A stretch of DNA of 54,222 nt from Vogesella urethralis (GCF_007644045.2 NZ_VMDW02000042.1:1-54222), one strand, 5' to 3'; numbered from the stretch's first letter, positions 25,167 through 35,867 are shown. The notes: a model not told the origin generated them from the letters alone. Made by a program: numbers and translations.

Positions 25167-25465
25167 CACTGCGCACCGTTGCCCCGGGCCAGTTCGCGCT
25201 GAGCGGTGATGTCGGCATGGACACCGCCGCCGCGCTGCAGGCCCAGCTGAGCACTGCCCTGCAAGGGGGTAACGCCAGCCTGGACCTGTCCGGGCTGGGC
25301 AAGGTGGATTCCGCCGCCGTCGCCCTGCTGCTGGACGCCCTGCGTCGCCAACAGCAACGGGGGGGCACGCTGCAATTGCACCATGTGCCCGACAGCCTGC
25401 GCGTGCTGGCCGAGTTGTACGAGCTGGCCCCGCTGCTCGGGCTTGCCGAGGAGGCCAAGCCGTGA
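25163..25465 (+). CDS. mlaB: STAS-domain protein MlaB
   Basis: A 100-residue STAS domain (FALSGDVGMDTAAALQAQLS, LDLSGLGKVDSAAVALLLDA). MlaB binds MlaF and is needed for complex stability and ATPase activity. The Ser in KVDSAAV matches the conserved STAS loop position. It starts inside the mlaC stop and ends inside the mlaA GTG start. Confidence 0.92.
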   Translation: MTLRTVAPGQFALSGDVGMDTAAALQAQLSTALQGGNASLDLSGLGKVDSAAVALLLDALRRQQQRGGTLQLHHVPDSLRVLAELYELAPLLGLAEEAKP

Positions 25466-26250
25466 ACAAGCCTTTGCTGATCATCAGCTGCTGCGTGCTG
25501 ACAGCCTGTGCCAGCACCGGTGGTAACCCGCAAGACCCGCTGGAACCGATGAACCGTGCCGTGTTCAGTTTCAACGACAAAGCCGACCAGTACGTGCTGA
25601 AGCCGGTAGCCGAGGGCTACCGCTTCATCACGCCGCAGCCGGTACGCACCGCTGTCGGCAATGTGTTCGACAACTTGCGCGACGTGTACAGCCTGGCCAA
25701 CCACGCCCTCCAGCTGGAAGGCAAGAAGTCGGCCACCGACCTGCTGCGCGTATCGATCAACAGCACCTTCGGCCTGTTCGGCCTGATCGACCTGGCCACC
25801 CCGATGGGCTTGCCCAGCTACAAGGCCACGCTGGGCGACACCTTCGCCCACTACGGCTGGAAGCAAAGCAGCTACCTGGTGCTGCCACTGCTGGGGCCCA
25901 GCACCATCCGTGACGGTACCGGCATGGGGCTGTCATTCGGCTACAGCAGCGGCTCGTGGGTATTCCAGGAAAACCGCGATGCAGCCGCAGCCACCATCGC
26001 CTACGGCGTGGTAAGCCGTGAAAAGCTGCTGGGGCTGGACGAAACCTTCGACCAGGCCGCACTGGACCGCTACAGCTACATGCGTGACGCCTACCTGCAG
26101 TACCGCAACGCCCGGACCGGTTTTACGCCCCCTGCCAGCCAGTCCAATCCGGACGACGACAATATCGACGACCTGGTACCGGACGATGCCTCTGCCCCGG
26201 TGGCCGAGCAACCCGCCTCGGCGCCACAAGCCAGCGCGCCCGGCCAGTAA
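25462..26250 (+). CDS. mlaA: Outer membrane lipoprotein MlaA (VacJ)
   Basis: 262 residues. Lipobox LTAC (Cys about 17), then PLEPMNRAVFSFNDKADQYV and RVSINSTFGLFGLIDLATPM, both typical of MlaA/VacJ, and a Pro/Ala/Asp-rich C-terminal tail. It removes mislocalised phospholipid from the outer leaflet and hands it to MlaC. It starts at GTG overlapping mlaB (GTGA) with GAGGAGG upstream. Having mlaA in the same operon as mlaFEDCB is common in betaproteobacteria and differs from E. coli, where mlaA is separate. Confidence 0.95.
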   Translation: MNKPLLIISCCVLTACASTGGNPQDPLEPMNRAVFSFNDKADQYVLKPVAEGYRFITPQPVRTAVGNVFDNLRDVYSLANHALQLEGKKSATDLLRVSINSTFGLFGLIDLATPMGLPSYKATLGDTFAHYGWKQSSYLVLPLLGPSTIRDGTGMGLSFGYSSGSWVFQENRDAAAATIAYGVVSREKLLGLDETFDQAALDRYSYMRDAYLQYRNARTGFTPPASQSNPDDDNIDDLVPDDASAPVAEQPASAPQASAPGQ

Positions 26251-26266
26251 ACCGGCCATCGGCACA

Positions 26267-26299
26267 AAAAACCGCCCGTTGACCGGGCGGTTTTCTTTT
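26267..26299 (+). terminator. Rho-independent terminator of the mla operon
   Basis: Arms AAAACCGCCCG (26267-26277) and CGGGCGGTTTT (26284-26294), followed by CTTTT. The A-run on the other side could allow it to act in both directions, but the minus-strand neighbour ends further away. Confidence 0.85.
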
Positions 26300-26310
26300 G
26301 CGGCCAACCT
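26299..26310 (-). repeat. Exact 12-mer uptake-like motif at the mla terminator
   Basis: AGGTTGGCCGCA on the minus strand, starting at the last T of the mla terminator. In Neisseria, uptake sequences are often found at terminators. Confidence 0.75.
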
Positions 26311-26368
26311 TGCAGAATGTCAGGCAGCCTGTTTGGGGCCTGCGCATCAAACATCGCGTTAACAGGCC

Positions 26369-28117
26369 CTAGTCCGCCACCACGCCTTCCAGCTGCTGCA
26401 GCAGGTACAGGCGCTGGTAGAGGCCGCCGTCGATAGCCATCAGCGCATCGTGCGCGCCCTGTTCGGCAATGCGGCCATGGTTCAGCACCACGATCTGGTC
26501 GGCATCGCGGATGGTGGACAAACGGTGCGCGATGGCAATGATGGTGACCTGGCCGCGCAAGCGCAGCATGGCCTGCTGCACCAGCTGTTCGGTTTCGCTG
26601 TCGATATGCGAGGTAGCCTCGTCCAGCAGCAGGATTCGCGGCTGCCCGGCCAGCGCACGGGCAATGGCGATCAGCTGCTTCTGCCCCACCGACAAGCGGG
26701 TACCGCTCTCGCCCATATCGGTGTCGTAACCGTGCTCCAGCGTCAGGATCAAATCGTGCACGCCGGCCGCCTGCGCCGCCGCCTCGATCGCCGCCTGGCT
26801 CAGCCCCCGCCCCATGTCGATATTGTCGCGCGCGCTGGCGGCCAGCAGGAACGGGTCTTGCGGCACCAGCCCCACCCCGGCACGGAACGCCGCCTCGCCG
26901 ATGCGCGCCAGCGGCACGCCATCGATATCGATGCTGCCGCCTTGCGCCGTGTAAAAACGCAGCAGCAGCGACAGCAAGGTGGACTTGCCGCTGCCGGTAT
27001 GGCCGACAATGCCGACAAAGCTGCCGGCGGGTATGGCCAGCGAGACCCCGTGCAGCACCGGGTGCGCCGCGTCGTAACCAAAGCGGATGTCGCGGAAGCT
27101 TACTGCCCCCGCAACAATGGCGCCGGCGTCACCGCCGCGTGCCGCCTCGCCCTCGCGCAGCAGCGTGTTGACGCGGGACGCCGCCACCACCGCCTGCTGC
27201 AACTGCGAAAATTGCATGGTGATCTGGATCAGCGGCTCCACCACGCGCGCGATGTAGCTGACAAAAGCGTACAGCACGCCCACTTCCAGCCCGCTGACGC
27301 GGTGCTGGCCGAATACCCAGATCACCGTGGTCAGCAGCAACACGTTCAGCAAGTCCAGCGCCGGGCGCAGCAGCCAGGCGTTGGCGCGCAGTTCGGCCAT
27401 GCGCGCCTGGTACAGGCCGGCATTGGTAGCAGCAAAACGGTCGGCAAAACGCTGTTCGGCACCGGCAGCCTGCAACACGCTCATGCCGGCAATCGATTCA
27501 GCCACCTGCGCGTTGATGTCGCTGCGCAGCTGGCGCGCACGGCTGACCGACGGCGCGCTCCAGCGCTGGTACAGCCACACGATCAGGAACACAGCCGGCA
27601 GCAGCACCATCACCACCAGCGCCAGCCGCCAGTTCAGCCACGCCATCGCGGCCAAGGCGCCACAGACCACGATCACGCTGTCCAGCATCACGAACAGCAC
27701 CTGTACGTACAGCTGCTTCACCGCTTCGGTATCGTTGGTCACGCGGCTGACCAGTTGGCCGGTAATGGCCTTGTCGAAGAAGGCCATCGGCAGCGCCAGC
27801 ACGTGGCCGTACACCTCTTCGCGCAAACGCCACACCGAGCGCATGGCCACACCGGCCAGCCGCAACAGCTGCAGATAGCGCAGCGCCGACGCGGCCAACC
27901 CTAGCGCCAGTACCCCGCCCAGCAGCAGCACCACCTCGTGTGCCACCCAGTACCGCGGCAGCAGGTAATGATCGATAAAATGCTTGCCCAGCAGCGGGCC
28001 ACAGGCTTCCAGCACGGCGGCCAGCAGCAGGAAGGCAAAACCGCGCAGCACATGGTGTTTTTCCGGTTCGGCGGCATGGCGCAGCAGCGCCAGCGCCTGT
28101 TGACGTTCAGCTTGCAT
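26369..28117 (-). CDS. ABC exporter half-transporter, MdlB-like (catalytic NBD)
   Basis: 582 residues: six-helix exporter TM domain (about 20-310), then an NBD with Walker A GHTGSGKSTLLS, Walker B ILLLDEATSHID (normal catalytic Glu) and His switch IAIAHRLSTIRD. The ABC signature is altered to LSVGQKQL. That is the pattern of the MdlB side of heterodimeric exporters. Its 5' end overlaps the upstream half-transporter by 11 bases, so the two form one operon and almost certainly one heterodimer. Substrate unknown; the MdlAB/SmdAB family exports drugs or lipids. Confidence 0.88.
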   Translation of the reverse strand: MQAERQQALALLRHAAEPEKHHVLRGFAFLLLAAVLEACGPLLGKHFIDHYLLPRYWVAHEVVLLLGGVLALGLAASALRYLQLLRLAGVAMRSVWRLREEVYGHVLALPMAFFDKAITGQLVSRVTNDTEAVKQLYVQVLFVMLDSVIVVCGALAAMAWLNWRLALVVMVLLPAVFLIVWLYQRWSAPSVSRARQLRSDINAQVAESIAGMSVLQAAGAEQRFADRFAATNAGLYQARMAELRANAWLLRPALDLLNVLLLTTVIWVFGQHRVSGLEVGVLYAFVSYIARVVEPLIQITMQFSQLQQAVVAASRVNTLLREGEAARGGDAGAIVAGAVSFRDIRFGYDAAHPVLHGVSLAIPAGSFVGIVGHTGSGKSTLLSLLLRFYTAQGGSIDIDGVPLARIGEAAFRAGVGLVPQDPFLLAASARDNIDMGRGLSQAAIEAAAQAAGVHDLILTLEHGYDTDMGESGTRLSVGQKQLIAIARALAGQPRILLLDEATSHIDSETEQLVQQAMLRLRGQVTIIAIAHRLSTIRDADQIVVLNHGRIAEQGAHDALMAIDGGLYQRLYLLQQLEGVVAD

Positions 28118-29849
28118 CCAGGCTGGCCTCCAGTTGCTGGTAGCGCCACTGGCTGGCGTACCAGCCGTCGCGCGCCAGCAGTTGCGCGTGGGTACCGCGC
28201 TCGGTCACCCGACCGTGACGCAGCACCAGAATGTCGTCGGCGTCCACCACCGCCGACAGGCGATGGCTGACGATCAGCAGCGTGCGTCCCTGCCGCGCGG
28301 CGCGCAGGTGCTGCAGGATGGCGGTTTCGGTCTGCGTATCCACCGCCGACAACGCGTCGTCCAGCATCAGCAACGGGGCCGGCGACAGCAGCGCACGGGC
28401 GATGGCCACGCGCTGGCGTTGGCCACCGGACAGGCTGACGCCCTTCTCCCCCACCGGTGTATCGTAGCCCTGCGGCAGGCGCAGGATATCGTCGTGCACG
28501 GCGGCCAACTGCGCCACGCGCTCGATCTCCGCCCGGCTGGCATCCGGCTGCCCCAGCGCGATGTTGTCGGCCACGCTGGCCGAAAACAGGAACGCCTCCT
28601 GCGGCACCCAGCTGATGGCACTGCGCAGCGCATTGAGGGTGTAGTCGTCCAGCGGTCGGCCCTGCCACAGGATGCTGCCCTGCTGCGGGTGGTACTGGCG
28701 CAGCAGCAGCTTCAGCAGCGTGGACTTGCCGCTACCGGTGGGCCCTACCAGTGCCAACACGCCACCGGCGGGCAGCTGCAGGCTGACGTCGTCCAGCGCC
28801 GGCTGCGGCTGTTGCGGGTAGGCAAAGCGCAGCTGATCCACTTGCAGCAAGCCCTGCGGCGGCTGCGGCTCGCTGCCGTGGTCGTCCACCGTCAGCGGCG
28901 CCGACAGGATGGGGTCCAGCCGCGCCCAGGCAGCCTTGCCGCGTTCCAGCAGCGCCAGCACCCAGCCGGCGGCAAACATCGGCCAGATCAGCTGGCCCAG
29001 GTACATCGAAAAGCTGGTGAGCTGGCCGATACTCAGGCTGCCGTGCCACACCAGATAACCGCCCAGCGCCAGCGTCAGCACGCTGGCGGCGCTCAGCGTC
29101 ATGCCCACCGTCGGCTCAAACGCCGCCTCCCAGCGTTGCGCTTGCAGGCTGGCGTCAGCGGCATCGGCGGCTAGGCGCGCCATGCTGTCGCGGTTGCGGC
29201 CTTCCAAGCCCAGCGCGCGCAGCGTACGTACGCCGCTAAGGGTTTCCTGTACGTGATCGTTCAGGGCCGAAAAGCGCTGCAGGGCGTCGGCCGAGGCCTG
29301 ATGTACGTGACGCGAGATGCGCCAGAAGCCGTAGGCCATCAGCGGAAACGGCAGCAAAGCCACCGCCGCCAGCCGCCAATCCACCCCCAGCGTCATCATG
29401 CCCAGCACCAGTACCAGCGTCAGCGCGCCGTCAAAGCCGGCCAGCATCGCCTCGCCGGCCGCCATTTCCACCGCGTCGATATCGTTGGTGGCGCGCGCCA
29501 TCAGGTCACCGGTACGCTGGTGCTGGTAAAAGCCGGGGCCTTGCGCCGCCAGCTTGCGGTACAGCGCCACGCGCAGATCCACGCCCAGCTGGTAGCTGGC
29601 GGCAAACAGCTGCAAACGCCAGCCCACGCGCAAAAAGTAAATGGCCAGCCCCATGACCAGCAGCGTGCCCAGCTGCCAGTACAGCGCCTGACCGCCCAGA
29701 CTGCCGGCCACCAAACTATCGATGATGCGGCCAACCTGACGCGGGATGGTGACGGTGAGCACCGCCACGCAGGCCAGCATGGCTGCCGCCGCCGCGTAGC
29801 GCAGCCAGTGGCGGCGCACAAAGCCCCCCAGAAATTGCAACAGACTCAT
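28107..29849 (-). CDS. ABC exporter half-transporter, MdlA-like (degenerate NBD)
   Basis: 580 residues, TM domain then NBD. Walker A is GPTGSGKSTLLK and the signature LSGGQRQR is canonical. Walker B reads LLMLDDALSAVD: the catalytic Glu after the Walker B Asp is replaced by Asp. Paired with the LSVGQ signature of the partner, this gives one degenerate and one active ATP site, as in known heterodimeric exporters. The ATG at 29849 has GGAG about 9 bases upstream; a GTG four codons earlier is possible. An exact uptake-like 12-mer lies at 29726-29737, near the start of the gene. Confidence 0.88.
   Translation of the reverse strand: MSLLQFLGGFVRRHWLRYAAAAAMLACVAVLTVTIPRQVGRIIDSLVAGSLGGQALYWQLGTLLVMGLAIYFLRVGWRLQLFAASYQLGVDLRVALYRKLAAQGPGFYQHQRTGDLMARATNDIDAVEMAAGEAMLAGFDGALTLVLVLGMMTLGVDWRLAAVALLPFPLMAYGFWRISRHVHQASADALQRFSALNDHVQETLSGVRTLRALGLEGRNRDSMARLAADAADASLQAQRWEAAFEPTVGMTLSAASVLTLALGGYLVWHGSLSIGQLTSFSMYLGQLIWPMFAAGWVLALLERGKAAWARLDPILSAPLTVDDHGSEPQPPQGLLQVDQLRFAYPQQPQPALDDVSLQLPAGGVLALVGPTGSGKSTLLKLLLRQYHPQQGSILWQGRPLDDYTLNALRSAISWVPQEAFLFSASVADNIALGQPDASRAEIERVAQLAAVHDDILRLPQGYDTPVGEKGVSLSGGQRQRVAIARALLSPAPLLMLDDALSAVDTQTETAILQHLRAARQGRTLLIVSHRLSAVVDADDILVLRHGRVTERGTHAQLLARDGWYASQWRYQQLEASLDAS
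29726..29737 (-). repeat. Exact 12-mer uptake-like motif (in MdlA-like gene)
   Basis: AGGTTGGCCGCA on the minus strand, in frame as Gln-Val-Gly-Arg. Confidence 0.7.
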
Positions 29850-29907
29850 ACCTGACTCCACAGCCTTGCCCGGGCCTCAGCGTGCCCTGTCGCTGGCCAG
29901 TGTGCAG

Positions 29908-29942
29908 AAAAAACGCCCGCCAGGCACCTGACCTGACGGGCG
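29908..29942 (-). terminator. Terminator of the RND efflux operon
   Basis: On the minus strand the arms CGCCCGTCAGG (29942-29932) and CCTGGCGGGCG (29924-29914) form a hairpin with one mismatch, followed by TTTTTT. It lies 21 bases past the outer membrane factor stop. Confidence 0.8.
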
Positions 29943-29962
29943 ATGTTGACGGGAACAGCGGT

Positions 29963-31342
29963 TTAGCCCGGCTGCCAGCCGCCCCCCAGGGCGCTGTACA
30001 GGCTGACCACCGCGTTCAGGCGCGCCAGACGGGCGTCCGACAGCGACTGCTCCAGCTGGAACACGCTGCGCTCGGCGTCCAGCACCTCCAGATAGCTGCT
30101 GTAGCCGGCGTCGTAACGCAGGCGCGCCAGGCGCAGTGCCTCGCGCATGGCCGCCAGCTGCTGGCCCTGGGCAGTTTCCGCCTCTTGCGAGGTACGCACG
30201 GCCGACAGCGCGTCCAGCGTATCGGCAAACGCCGACTGCACCGCCTTCTCGTAGGCCGCCAGCGCCTGTTTCTGGCGCGCGTTGGCCGCGTCTACGCCGG
30301 CGCTGATTTCGCCGTTGTTGAAGATGGGCGCCGCCAGGTTGGCCGCGTAGTTCCAGGTTTGTGCCGGGCCGGTAAACAGCTTGGACAGCTCGAAGCTGGC
30401 GCTGCCCAGGCCAGCCGACAGACCGATGCTGGGGAAGTAAGCCGCACGCGCCACGCCGATACGGGCGTTGGCGGCGACCAGCTGCGCCTCGGCTGCGGCC
30501 AGATCCGGGCGGCGCAGCAGCAGGTCGGACGGCAGGCCGGACGGCACCTGCGGCGGCACGGTCAGCGCCTCCAGCGTCTTGCCGCGGGCCACCGGCTGTA
30601 CCAGCTCGCGCGGGTTGGTGCCGGTCAGCACCGCCAGCGCGTGCTCGGTTTGCGCCACGGCCTGGCGCAGGCGCGGCACCGCGGCACGGGCAGCGGCGGT
30701 TTCGGCTTCGGCCTGCTTCAGCTCCAGCTCGGAGGTCATGCCACCGTTAAAGCGCTTCTTGCGCAGGGTGAGGCTTTCCTCGCGGCCCTGCAGCGTGGCT
30801 TGTACCGCCGCCAGCTGCGCGTCGTAGCTCAGCAGCTGGAAGTAGGTGCTGGCCACCTGGGCGCTCAGCGACTGGCGTGCCGCGTCCAGCAGGCGCTGGC
30901 TTTGCGTCAGGTCGGCGTTGGCGGCCTCGCGCTTGCGGGCTTCCTTGCCCCACAGGTCCAGCTCCCAGCTGGCCGACAGGCCGCCGGTGTAGCTTTCACC
31001 CAGCGCGCCGGCCCCGCTGCTGTAGCGCGAGGTTTGCGCACGGGCGCCGGACAGGCTGGCGTTCACCTGCGGCAGCTGGCTGGCGCGTGCAGCGCCGGCA
31101 GCGGCGGCCGCTTCGTCCACGCGGGCCGCGGTTTGCTGCAGGTCGCGGTTGTATTGCTGGGCGTCGGCGATCAGGCGGTTCAGCGTGGCGTCGCCAAACT
31201 GGCGCCACCAGTGCGCGTCCACCTGCGCCTGCTCGCTGCCTTGCGGCAGCGCCAGACCGGGCCGCTGGTAATCGGGGCCAACGGCGCAAGCCGACAGCGC
31301 GGCCGCTACCAGCAGCGGCATCAAGGCTTGCTTAAGCGTCAT
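29963..31342 (-). CDS. RND efflux outer membrane channel (OprM/NodT family)
   Basis: A 459-residue outer membrane factor lipoprotein with lipobox LSAC (Cys about 19), followed by AVGPDYQRP as in OprM/MtrE. It has two repeated outer-membrane-efflux regions, each with a long coiled-coil helix. It forms the trimeric TolC-like exit duct for the AcrAB-type pump encoded upstream, whose pump gene it overlaps by 11 bases. Confidence 0.93.
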   Translation of the reverse strand: MTLKQALMPLLVAAALSACAVGPDYQRPGLALPQGSEQAQVDAHWWRQFGDATLNRLIADAQQYNRDLQQTAARVDEAAAAAGAARASQLPQVNASLSGARAQTSRYSSGAGALGESYTGGLSASWELDLWGKEARKREAANADLTQSQRLLDAARQSLSAQVASTYFQLLSYDAQLAAVQATLQGREESLTLRKKRFNGGMTSELELKQAEAETAAARAAVPRLRQAVAQTEHALAVLTGTNPRELVQPVARGKTLEALTVPPQVPSGLPSDLLLRRPDLAAAEAQLVAANARIGVARAAYFPSIGLSAGLGSASFELSKLFTGPAQTWNYAANLAAPIFNNGEISAGVDAANARQKQALAAYEKAVQSAFADTLDALSAVRTSQEAETAQGQQLAAMREALRLARLRYDAGYSSYLEVLDAERSVFQLEQSLSDARLARLNAVVSLYSALGGGWQPG

Positions 31343-34300
31343 GTTTTTCTCCTTTGGCGGCCTTGCCCTGCGACATCTGCATGATCAGTTTGAAGAACAG
31401 CGGGATGAACAGGGCGGCAATGAAGGTGGCCGCCAGCATGCCGCCGATCACGCCGGTACCGATGGCGTGGCGGCTGGCAGAACCGGCACCGCTGGAGATG
31501 GCCAGCGGTACACAACCCAGAATGAAGGCCAGCGAGGTCATCACGATGGGGCGGAAGCGCAGCTTGGCCGCGTCAATGGCGGCGTCGGCCAGACTCATGC
31601 CCTCTTCCATCTTGATCACGGCGAACTCGACGATCAGGATGGCGTTCTTCGCCGCCAGACCGATCAGCGTCACCAGCGCGACCTGGAAGTAGACGTCGTT
31701 AGCCAGACCGCGCAGCCAGGTGGCCAGCAGCGCGCCGAACACGGCAAACGGCACCGCGGTCAGCACGGCAAACGGAAGCGTCCAGCGTTCGTACTGCGCC
31801 GACAGGATCAGGAACACCATCAGCATGGCCACCACGAACACCATCGACGACGAACCGCCGGTGGATTTTTCCTGGAACGCCGAGCCGGTCCACGCCAGCG
31901 TGTAGCCGTCAGGCAGCACTTCCTTGGCCAGTTGCTCCATCGCGATCAGCGCCTCGCCCGAGCTGTAGCCCGGAGCCGGGCCGCCAACGAACTTGGCAGC
32001 CGGGAAGGCGTTGAAGCGATCAACCACTTCGGGGCCGGTACGCTGCTCGATAGTCACCAGGCTGGTCAGCGGAATCATCTGCCCGTTCTGACCACGCACG
32101 AACACGTTGCGCAGGTCTTCCACGCTGTCGCGGAAGTCGGCTTCCGACTGCAGCTGCACGGTGAAGATGCGGCCGAACTTGCTGAAGTCGTTGACGTACA
32201 GCGAGCCGAAGGTACTGCTCATCGCGTCGAACACGTCACCCACCGCCACGCCCAGCGCCTTGGCCTTGTCGCGGTCCAGCTGCACGTTCAGCTGCGGCAC
32301 GTTGGCCGAGAACGTGGTCTGCACGCCAGCCAGTTCCGGACGCTTGGCAGCGGCCATCATCAGCTTCTGCGCCTGCTGCGCCAGTTCGGCACTGCTGGCA
32401 CCGTTACGGCTTTGCAGGTAGGCCTCGAAACCGCCGGTAGACGACATGCCGGAGATCGGCGGCGGGTTGAACGCCAGGACCAGGCCTTCCGGCACCATCA
32501 TGCCCTTCTGGAACACGTCGCCCACTACAGCTTGCGCCGACAGGTTGGGCGACTTGCGCTCGTCCCATGGCTTCAGCGTGATGAAGGTCACACCGGTGTT
32601 GCTGCGGTTGGTACCGGACAGGATGTCGAAGCCGGCAAAGCTCATCACATCTTTTACTGCCGGGTTGGCCGCAATCTGCTTGTCGAAGCGGTTCATCACG
32701 TCCTGGGTGCGGTTGATGGCCGCGCCGTCGGGCAGGATGGTGGCCGCGATGATGTAGCCCTGGTCTTCTTCCGGCGCCAGCGACGACGGAATCAGCTTGA
32801 ACAGCCACACCGACGCGCCGATCAGCACGCCGAACATCACCAGCGCCAGCAGGCTGCGACGGATCAGGAACGATACGCCGTTGCCGTAGCTGGTGGTCAT
32901 GCGGTCGAAGAAGCGGTTGAAGCCTTCAAAGAAGCGGTTGCTGTGCTGGTGCTCGGGTTTGAGCATCAGCGCGCACAGCGCCGGGGTCAGCGTCAGCGCC
33001 ACGATGCCCGAGATGGTCACCGAGATGGCGATGGTGATGGCGAACTGCTTGTACATCTGGCCGGCAATACCGCCCAGGAACGCTACCGGGATGAACACCG
33101 AGCACAACACCAGCACGATGGCGACTACCGGGCCGCTCACTTCCTTCATCGCTTGCAGGGTAGCTTCGTACGGCGGTTTGCCTTCCTGCATCATGATGCG
33201 TTCGACGTTTTCCAGTACCACGATGGCGTCATCCACCACGATACCGATGGCCAGCACCATACCGAACAGCGTCAGCGTGTTGATGGAATAGCCGAACAGA
33301 TACATGCCGGCGAAGGTGCCGACGATGGACACCGGCACCGCCAGGCCCGGAATCAGCGTGGCGCGCCAGTTCTGCAGGAACAGGTACACCACGGCAAACA
33401 CCAGCACCATGGCTTCGGCCAGCGTGGAAATCACCTCGTTGATCGACACTTCCACAAAGCGGGTGGTGTCGTACGGGATGGCGTAGGACAGGCCCTGCGG
33501 GAAACGTGCGGCCAACTCGTCCATGCGCTGTTGTACCGCCTTGGCGGTGTCCAGCTGGTTGGCACCCGGTGCCAGGTTGATACCGATCGGGATGGTGGGG
33601 CGGCCGTTATGCAGGCCGGAGAAGTCGTACGACAGCGCGCCCAGCTCTACCCGTGCCACGTCCTTCAGGCGTACCTGCTGGCCACCGCTGCCGCTGCGCA
33701 CGATGATGTTCTCGAACTCGGACACCTCGCTGAAACGGCCTTTGGTGGTAATGGTGTAGGTGAAGTCCGGCTTGGCGCCCGCGGTCGGCGTACCACCGAT
33801 ATTGCCGGCGGCAAACTGCGCGTTCTGCTCGCGGATGGCTTTCGCCACGTCACCCGGGGTGAGGTTCAGCTGCGACAGGCGATCCGGGCGCAGCCAGATA
33901 CGCATGGCGTAATCCTGGCCGGCAAAGTTGGTCACCTGGCCCACGCCCGGGATACGCTTGAGCTCGTCCACCACGTTGAGCAGCGCGTAGTTGCTCATGA
34001 ACAGGGTGTCGAAACGCTTATCCGGCGAGTACAGCGAAATCACCTGCAGGAAGGTAGCGGCCTGCTTGCGCACGTTGACGCCCTGGCGACGCACTTCTTC
34101 CGGCAGCGAGGACAGCGCCGACTGCACGCGGTTGTTGACGTTGATGGTGGCCTGGTCGGGGTTGGTACCGATCTTGAAGGTCACCGTTACCGTCAGACGG
34201 CCGTTACCCGAGCTGGTGGACTGCAGGTACAGCATGTCGTCCACGCCGTTGATGGCCTGCTCCAGCGGCGAGGCCACGGTATCGGCCACCACTTCGGCAG

Positions 34301-34460
34301 ACGCGCCCGGGTAGTAGGCCGTCACCGCCACTGACGGCGGTACGATCTGCGGATATTGCTCCACCGGCAGCGCCCGCATGCCGAAGAAGCCGGCCAGCAG
34401 GATGATGATGGAGATCACGCTGGCAAAAATCGGCCGGCGTACGAAAAAGGCTGAAAACAT
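31332..34460 (-). CDS. RND multidrug efflux pump, inner membrane (AcrB/MexB type, HAE1)
   Basis: 1042 residues, full HAE1 length, with 12 TM helices and two large periplasmic loops. The N-terminus [20 protein letters not shown] and [18 protein letters not shown] are typical. The TM4 proton-relay pair is in [16 protein letters not shown]. It exports drugs, dyes, detergents or bile salts using the proton gradient. It sits in the operon adaptor-pump-channel, starting 18 bases after the adaptor stop. Confidence 0.95.
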   Translation of the reverse strand: MFSAFFVRRPIFASVISIIILLAGFFGMRALPVEQYPQIVPPSVAVTAYYPGASAEVVADTVASPLEQAINGVDDMLYLQSTSSGNGRLTVTVTFKIGTNPDQATINVNNRVQSALSSLPEEVRRQGVNVRKQAATFLQVISLYSPDKRFDTLFMSNYALLNVVDELKRIPGVGQVTNFAGQDYAMRIWLRPDRLSQLNLTPGDVAKAIREQNAQFAAGNIGGTPTAGAKPDFTYTITTKGRFSEVSEFENIIVRSGSGGQQVRLKDVARVELGALSYDFSGLHNGRPTIPIGINLAPGANQLDTAKAVQQRMDELAARFPQGLSYAIPYDTTRFVEVSINEVISTLAEAMVLVFAVVYLFLQNWRATLIPGLAVPVSIVGTFAGMYLFGYSINTLTLFGMVLAIGIVVDDAIVVLENVERIMMQEGKPPYEATLQAMKEVSGPVVAIVLVLCSVFIPVAFLGGIAGQMYKQFAITIAISVTISGIVALTLTPALCALMLKPEHQHSNRFFEGFNRFFDRMTTSYGNGVSFLIRRSLLALVMFGVLIGASVWLFKLIPSSLAPEEDQGYIIAATILPDGAAINRTQDVMNRFDKQIAANPAVKDVMSFAGFDILSGTNRSNTGVTFITLKPWDERKSPNLSAQAVVGDVFQKGMMVPEGLVLAFNPPPISGMSSTGGFEAYLQSRNGASSAELAQQAQKLMMAAAKRPELAGVQTTFSANVPQLNVQLDRDKAKALGVAVGDVFDAMSSTFGSLYVNDFSKFGRIFTVQLQSEADFRDSVEDLRNVFVRGQNGQMIPLTSLVTIEQRTGPEVVDRFNAFPAAKFVGGPAPGYSSGEALIAMEQLAKEVLPDGYTLAWTGSAFQEKSTGGSSSMVFVVAMLMVFLILSAQYERWTLPFAVLTAVPFAVFGALLATWLRGLANDVYFQVALVTLIGLAAKNAILIVEFAVIKMEEGMSLADAAIDAAKLRFRPIVMTSLAFILGCVPLAISSGAGSASRHAIGTGVIGGMLAATFIAALFIPLFFKLIMQMSQGKAAKGEKHDA

Positions 34461-34478
34461 GGTGTGTTTCCCCCTGGC

Positions 34479-35648
34479 TTAGCCGTTGGCCGGCGCGGAT
34501 GCTGCCGGCTTGGCCGCCTGCGGTACCACCTTGGCACCCGGACGCAGCTTGATCAGGTTGTCCACGATCACCTGATCGCCCGGTTTCAGACCGTTTTCCA
34601 CGATGAAGCCGGCAGGCGTAGCCTCACCCAGCTGCAGCGGACGCGGCTGGGCGGTGCCATCCTGGCCGACTACCCACACCATCTTGCCTTGCTGGCTGGA
34701 CAGTACCGCCTGTTGCGGCACCACCAGCGCGCCCAGACGGGTGGCGCCTTTCAGTTGCACGCGCACGAACTGGCCCGGGCGCAGCTGCCCTTGCGGGTTG
34801 GCAAAGGTGGCACGGGCGGCGGCGGTACCGGTAGCCGGGTCCACCACGCGGTCGGCGTAGTCAATCACGCCTTCGCGGCCGTACTGGGTGCCATCAGGCA
34901 GCTTGACGCTGACGGTGTAGCGGTTACCCGCCGGCAGGCGCAGCTTGCCTTCGGCGGCCAACTTCTGCGCGCGCAGCACGTCGTTGTCGGACAGCGAGAA
35001 CTTGACGTAGATCGGGTCCAGCTGCGAGATGCGGGTCAGCAGGCTGCCGTCGCCGGTTTGCACCAGGCTGCCTTCGGAACGCACTTCGGCGCTGGTTACG
35101 CCGCCGATCGGCGCGGTTACGCGGGTGTAGTCCAGGTTGATCTGCGCACTCTTCAGCGCGGCACGCGCCGCCGCCACCGAGGCCTTGGCGCTGGCCAGCG
35201 CCGCTACTGCGTCGTCACGGTCTTTCTGGCTGACGGCGTTTTCCTTGAACAGCGGAATCACGCGATCGTGGTCTTGCTGGGCACGAATCAGGCTGGCTTC
35301 CTGCAGCTTCAGCGCGGCGGCAGCCTGATCGACGGCTGCCTGGTACGGCGCGGCGTCGATCTGGAACAGCAAGTCGCCGGCTTTCACGCTGCTGCCTTCG
35401 GTGTAGGCACGCTTTTGCAGGATGCCGGACACACGGGCACGCACTTCCACTTCGCGCGAGCCGCTGGTCTGCGCCACGTATTCGGTAATCAGCGGCACGT
35501 CGGCCGCTTTCATGGTCTGCACCGACACCGGCATCGGCGGCATCTGGCCGCCGTGGCCGGCAGCCTGGTCGGCGCCACCCTTGCCGCAAGCGGCAAGCAG
35601 TACGGCCAGGGGCAGCAATACGGCAATAGAAGGTTTGGTGGGTATCAC
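34479..35648 (-). CDS. RND efflux periplasmic adaptor (AcrA/MexA type)
   Basis: A 389-residue membrane fusion lipoprotein. Signal peptide with lipobox LLAAC (Cys about 21), lipoyl half-motifs (VEVRARVSGILQKRAYTEGS, YTRVTAPIGGVTSAEVRSEG), alpha-helical hairpin between them, and a beta-barrel. The start is GTG at 35648 with AAGGAG 6 bases before it; the frame remains open well upstream but has no better site. It is first in the adaptor-pump-channel operon, driven from the operator region at 35868-35897. Confidence 0.93.
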   Translation of the reverse strand: MIPTKPSIAVLLPLAVLLAACGKGGADQAAGHGGQMPPMPVSVQTMKAADVPLITEYVAQTSGSREVEVRARVSGILQKRAYTEGSSVKAGDLLFQIDAAPYQAAVDQAAAALKLQEASLIRAQQDHDRVIPLFKENAVSQKDRDDAVAALASAKASVAAARAALKSAQINLDYTRVTAPIGGVTSAEVRSEGSLVQTGDGSLLTRISQLDPIYVKFSLSDNDVLRAQKLAAEGKLRLPAGNRYTVSVKLPDGTQYGREGVIDYADRVVDPATGTAAARATFANPQGQLRPGQFVRVQLKGATRLGALVVPQQAVLSSQQGKMVWVVGQDGTAQPRPLQLGEATPAGFIVENGLKPGDQVIVDNLIKLRPGAKVVPQAAKPAASAPANG

Positions 35649-35867
35649 GGAAGACTCCTTGATAAGGAAATGATGCCTGCTGTCAGGCCGGTTTTTCGGA
35701 TTGGGATGCGTGCTGGCATGGCCGGAACGAAAGCCATGCCGTGGCGATGTTCTGGCTTCAGTGTAGCCGCTGGCCTGCAGATGCAAGTGCCATGCGCAGG
35801 GTGGCTGGAGACCCCGACAACAGAAACTGCACACAAATTGCAACGGCATGTAGCGGATTTTGGTGCG

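Noticed and set aside
31341-34334. 997-codon open frame on the plus strand opposite the RND pump gene
   Set aside because: The antisense protein is His/Gln/Arg-rich with no domain; it is a by-product of codon bias in the pump gene.
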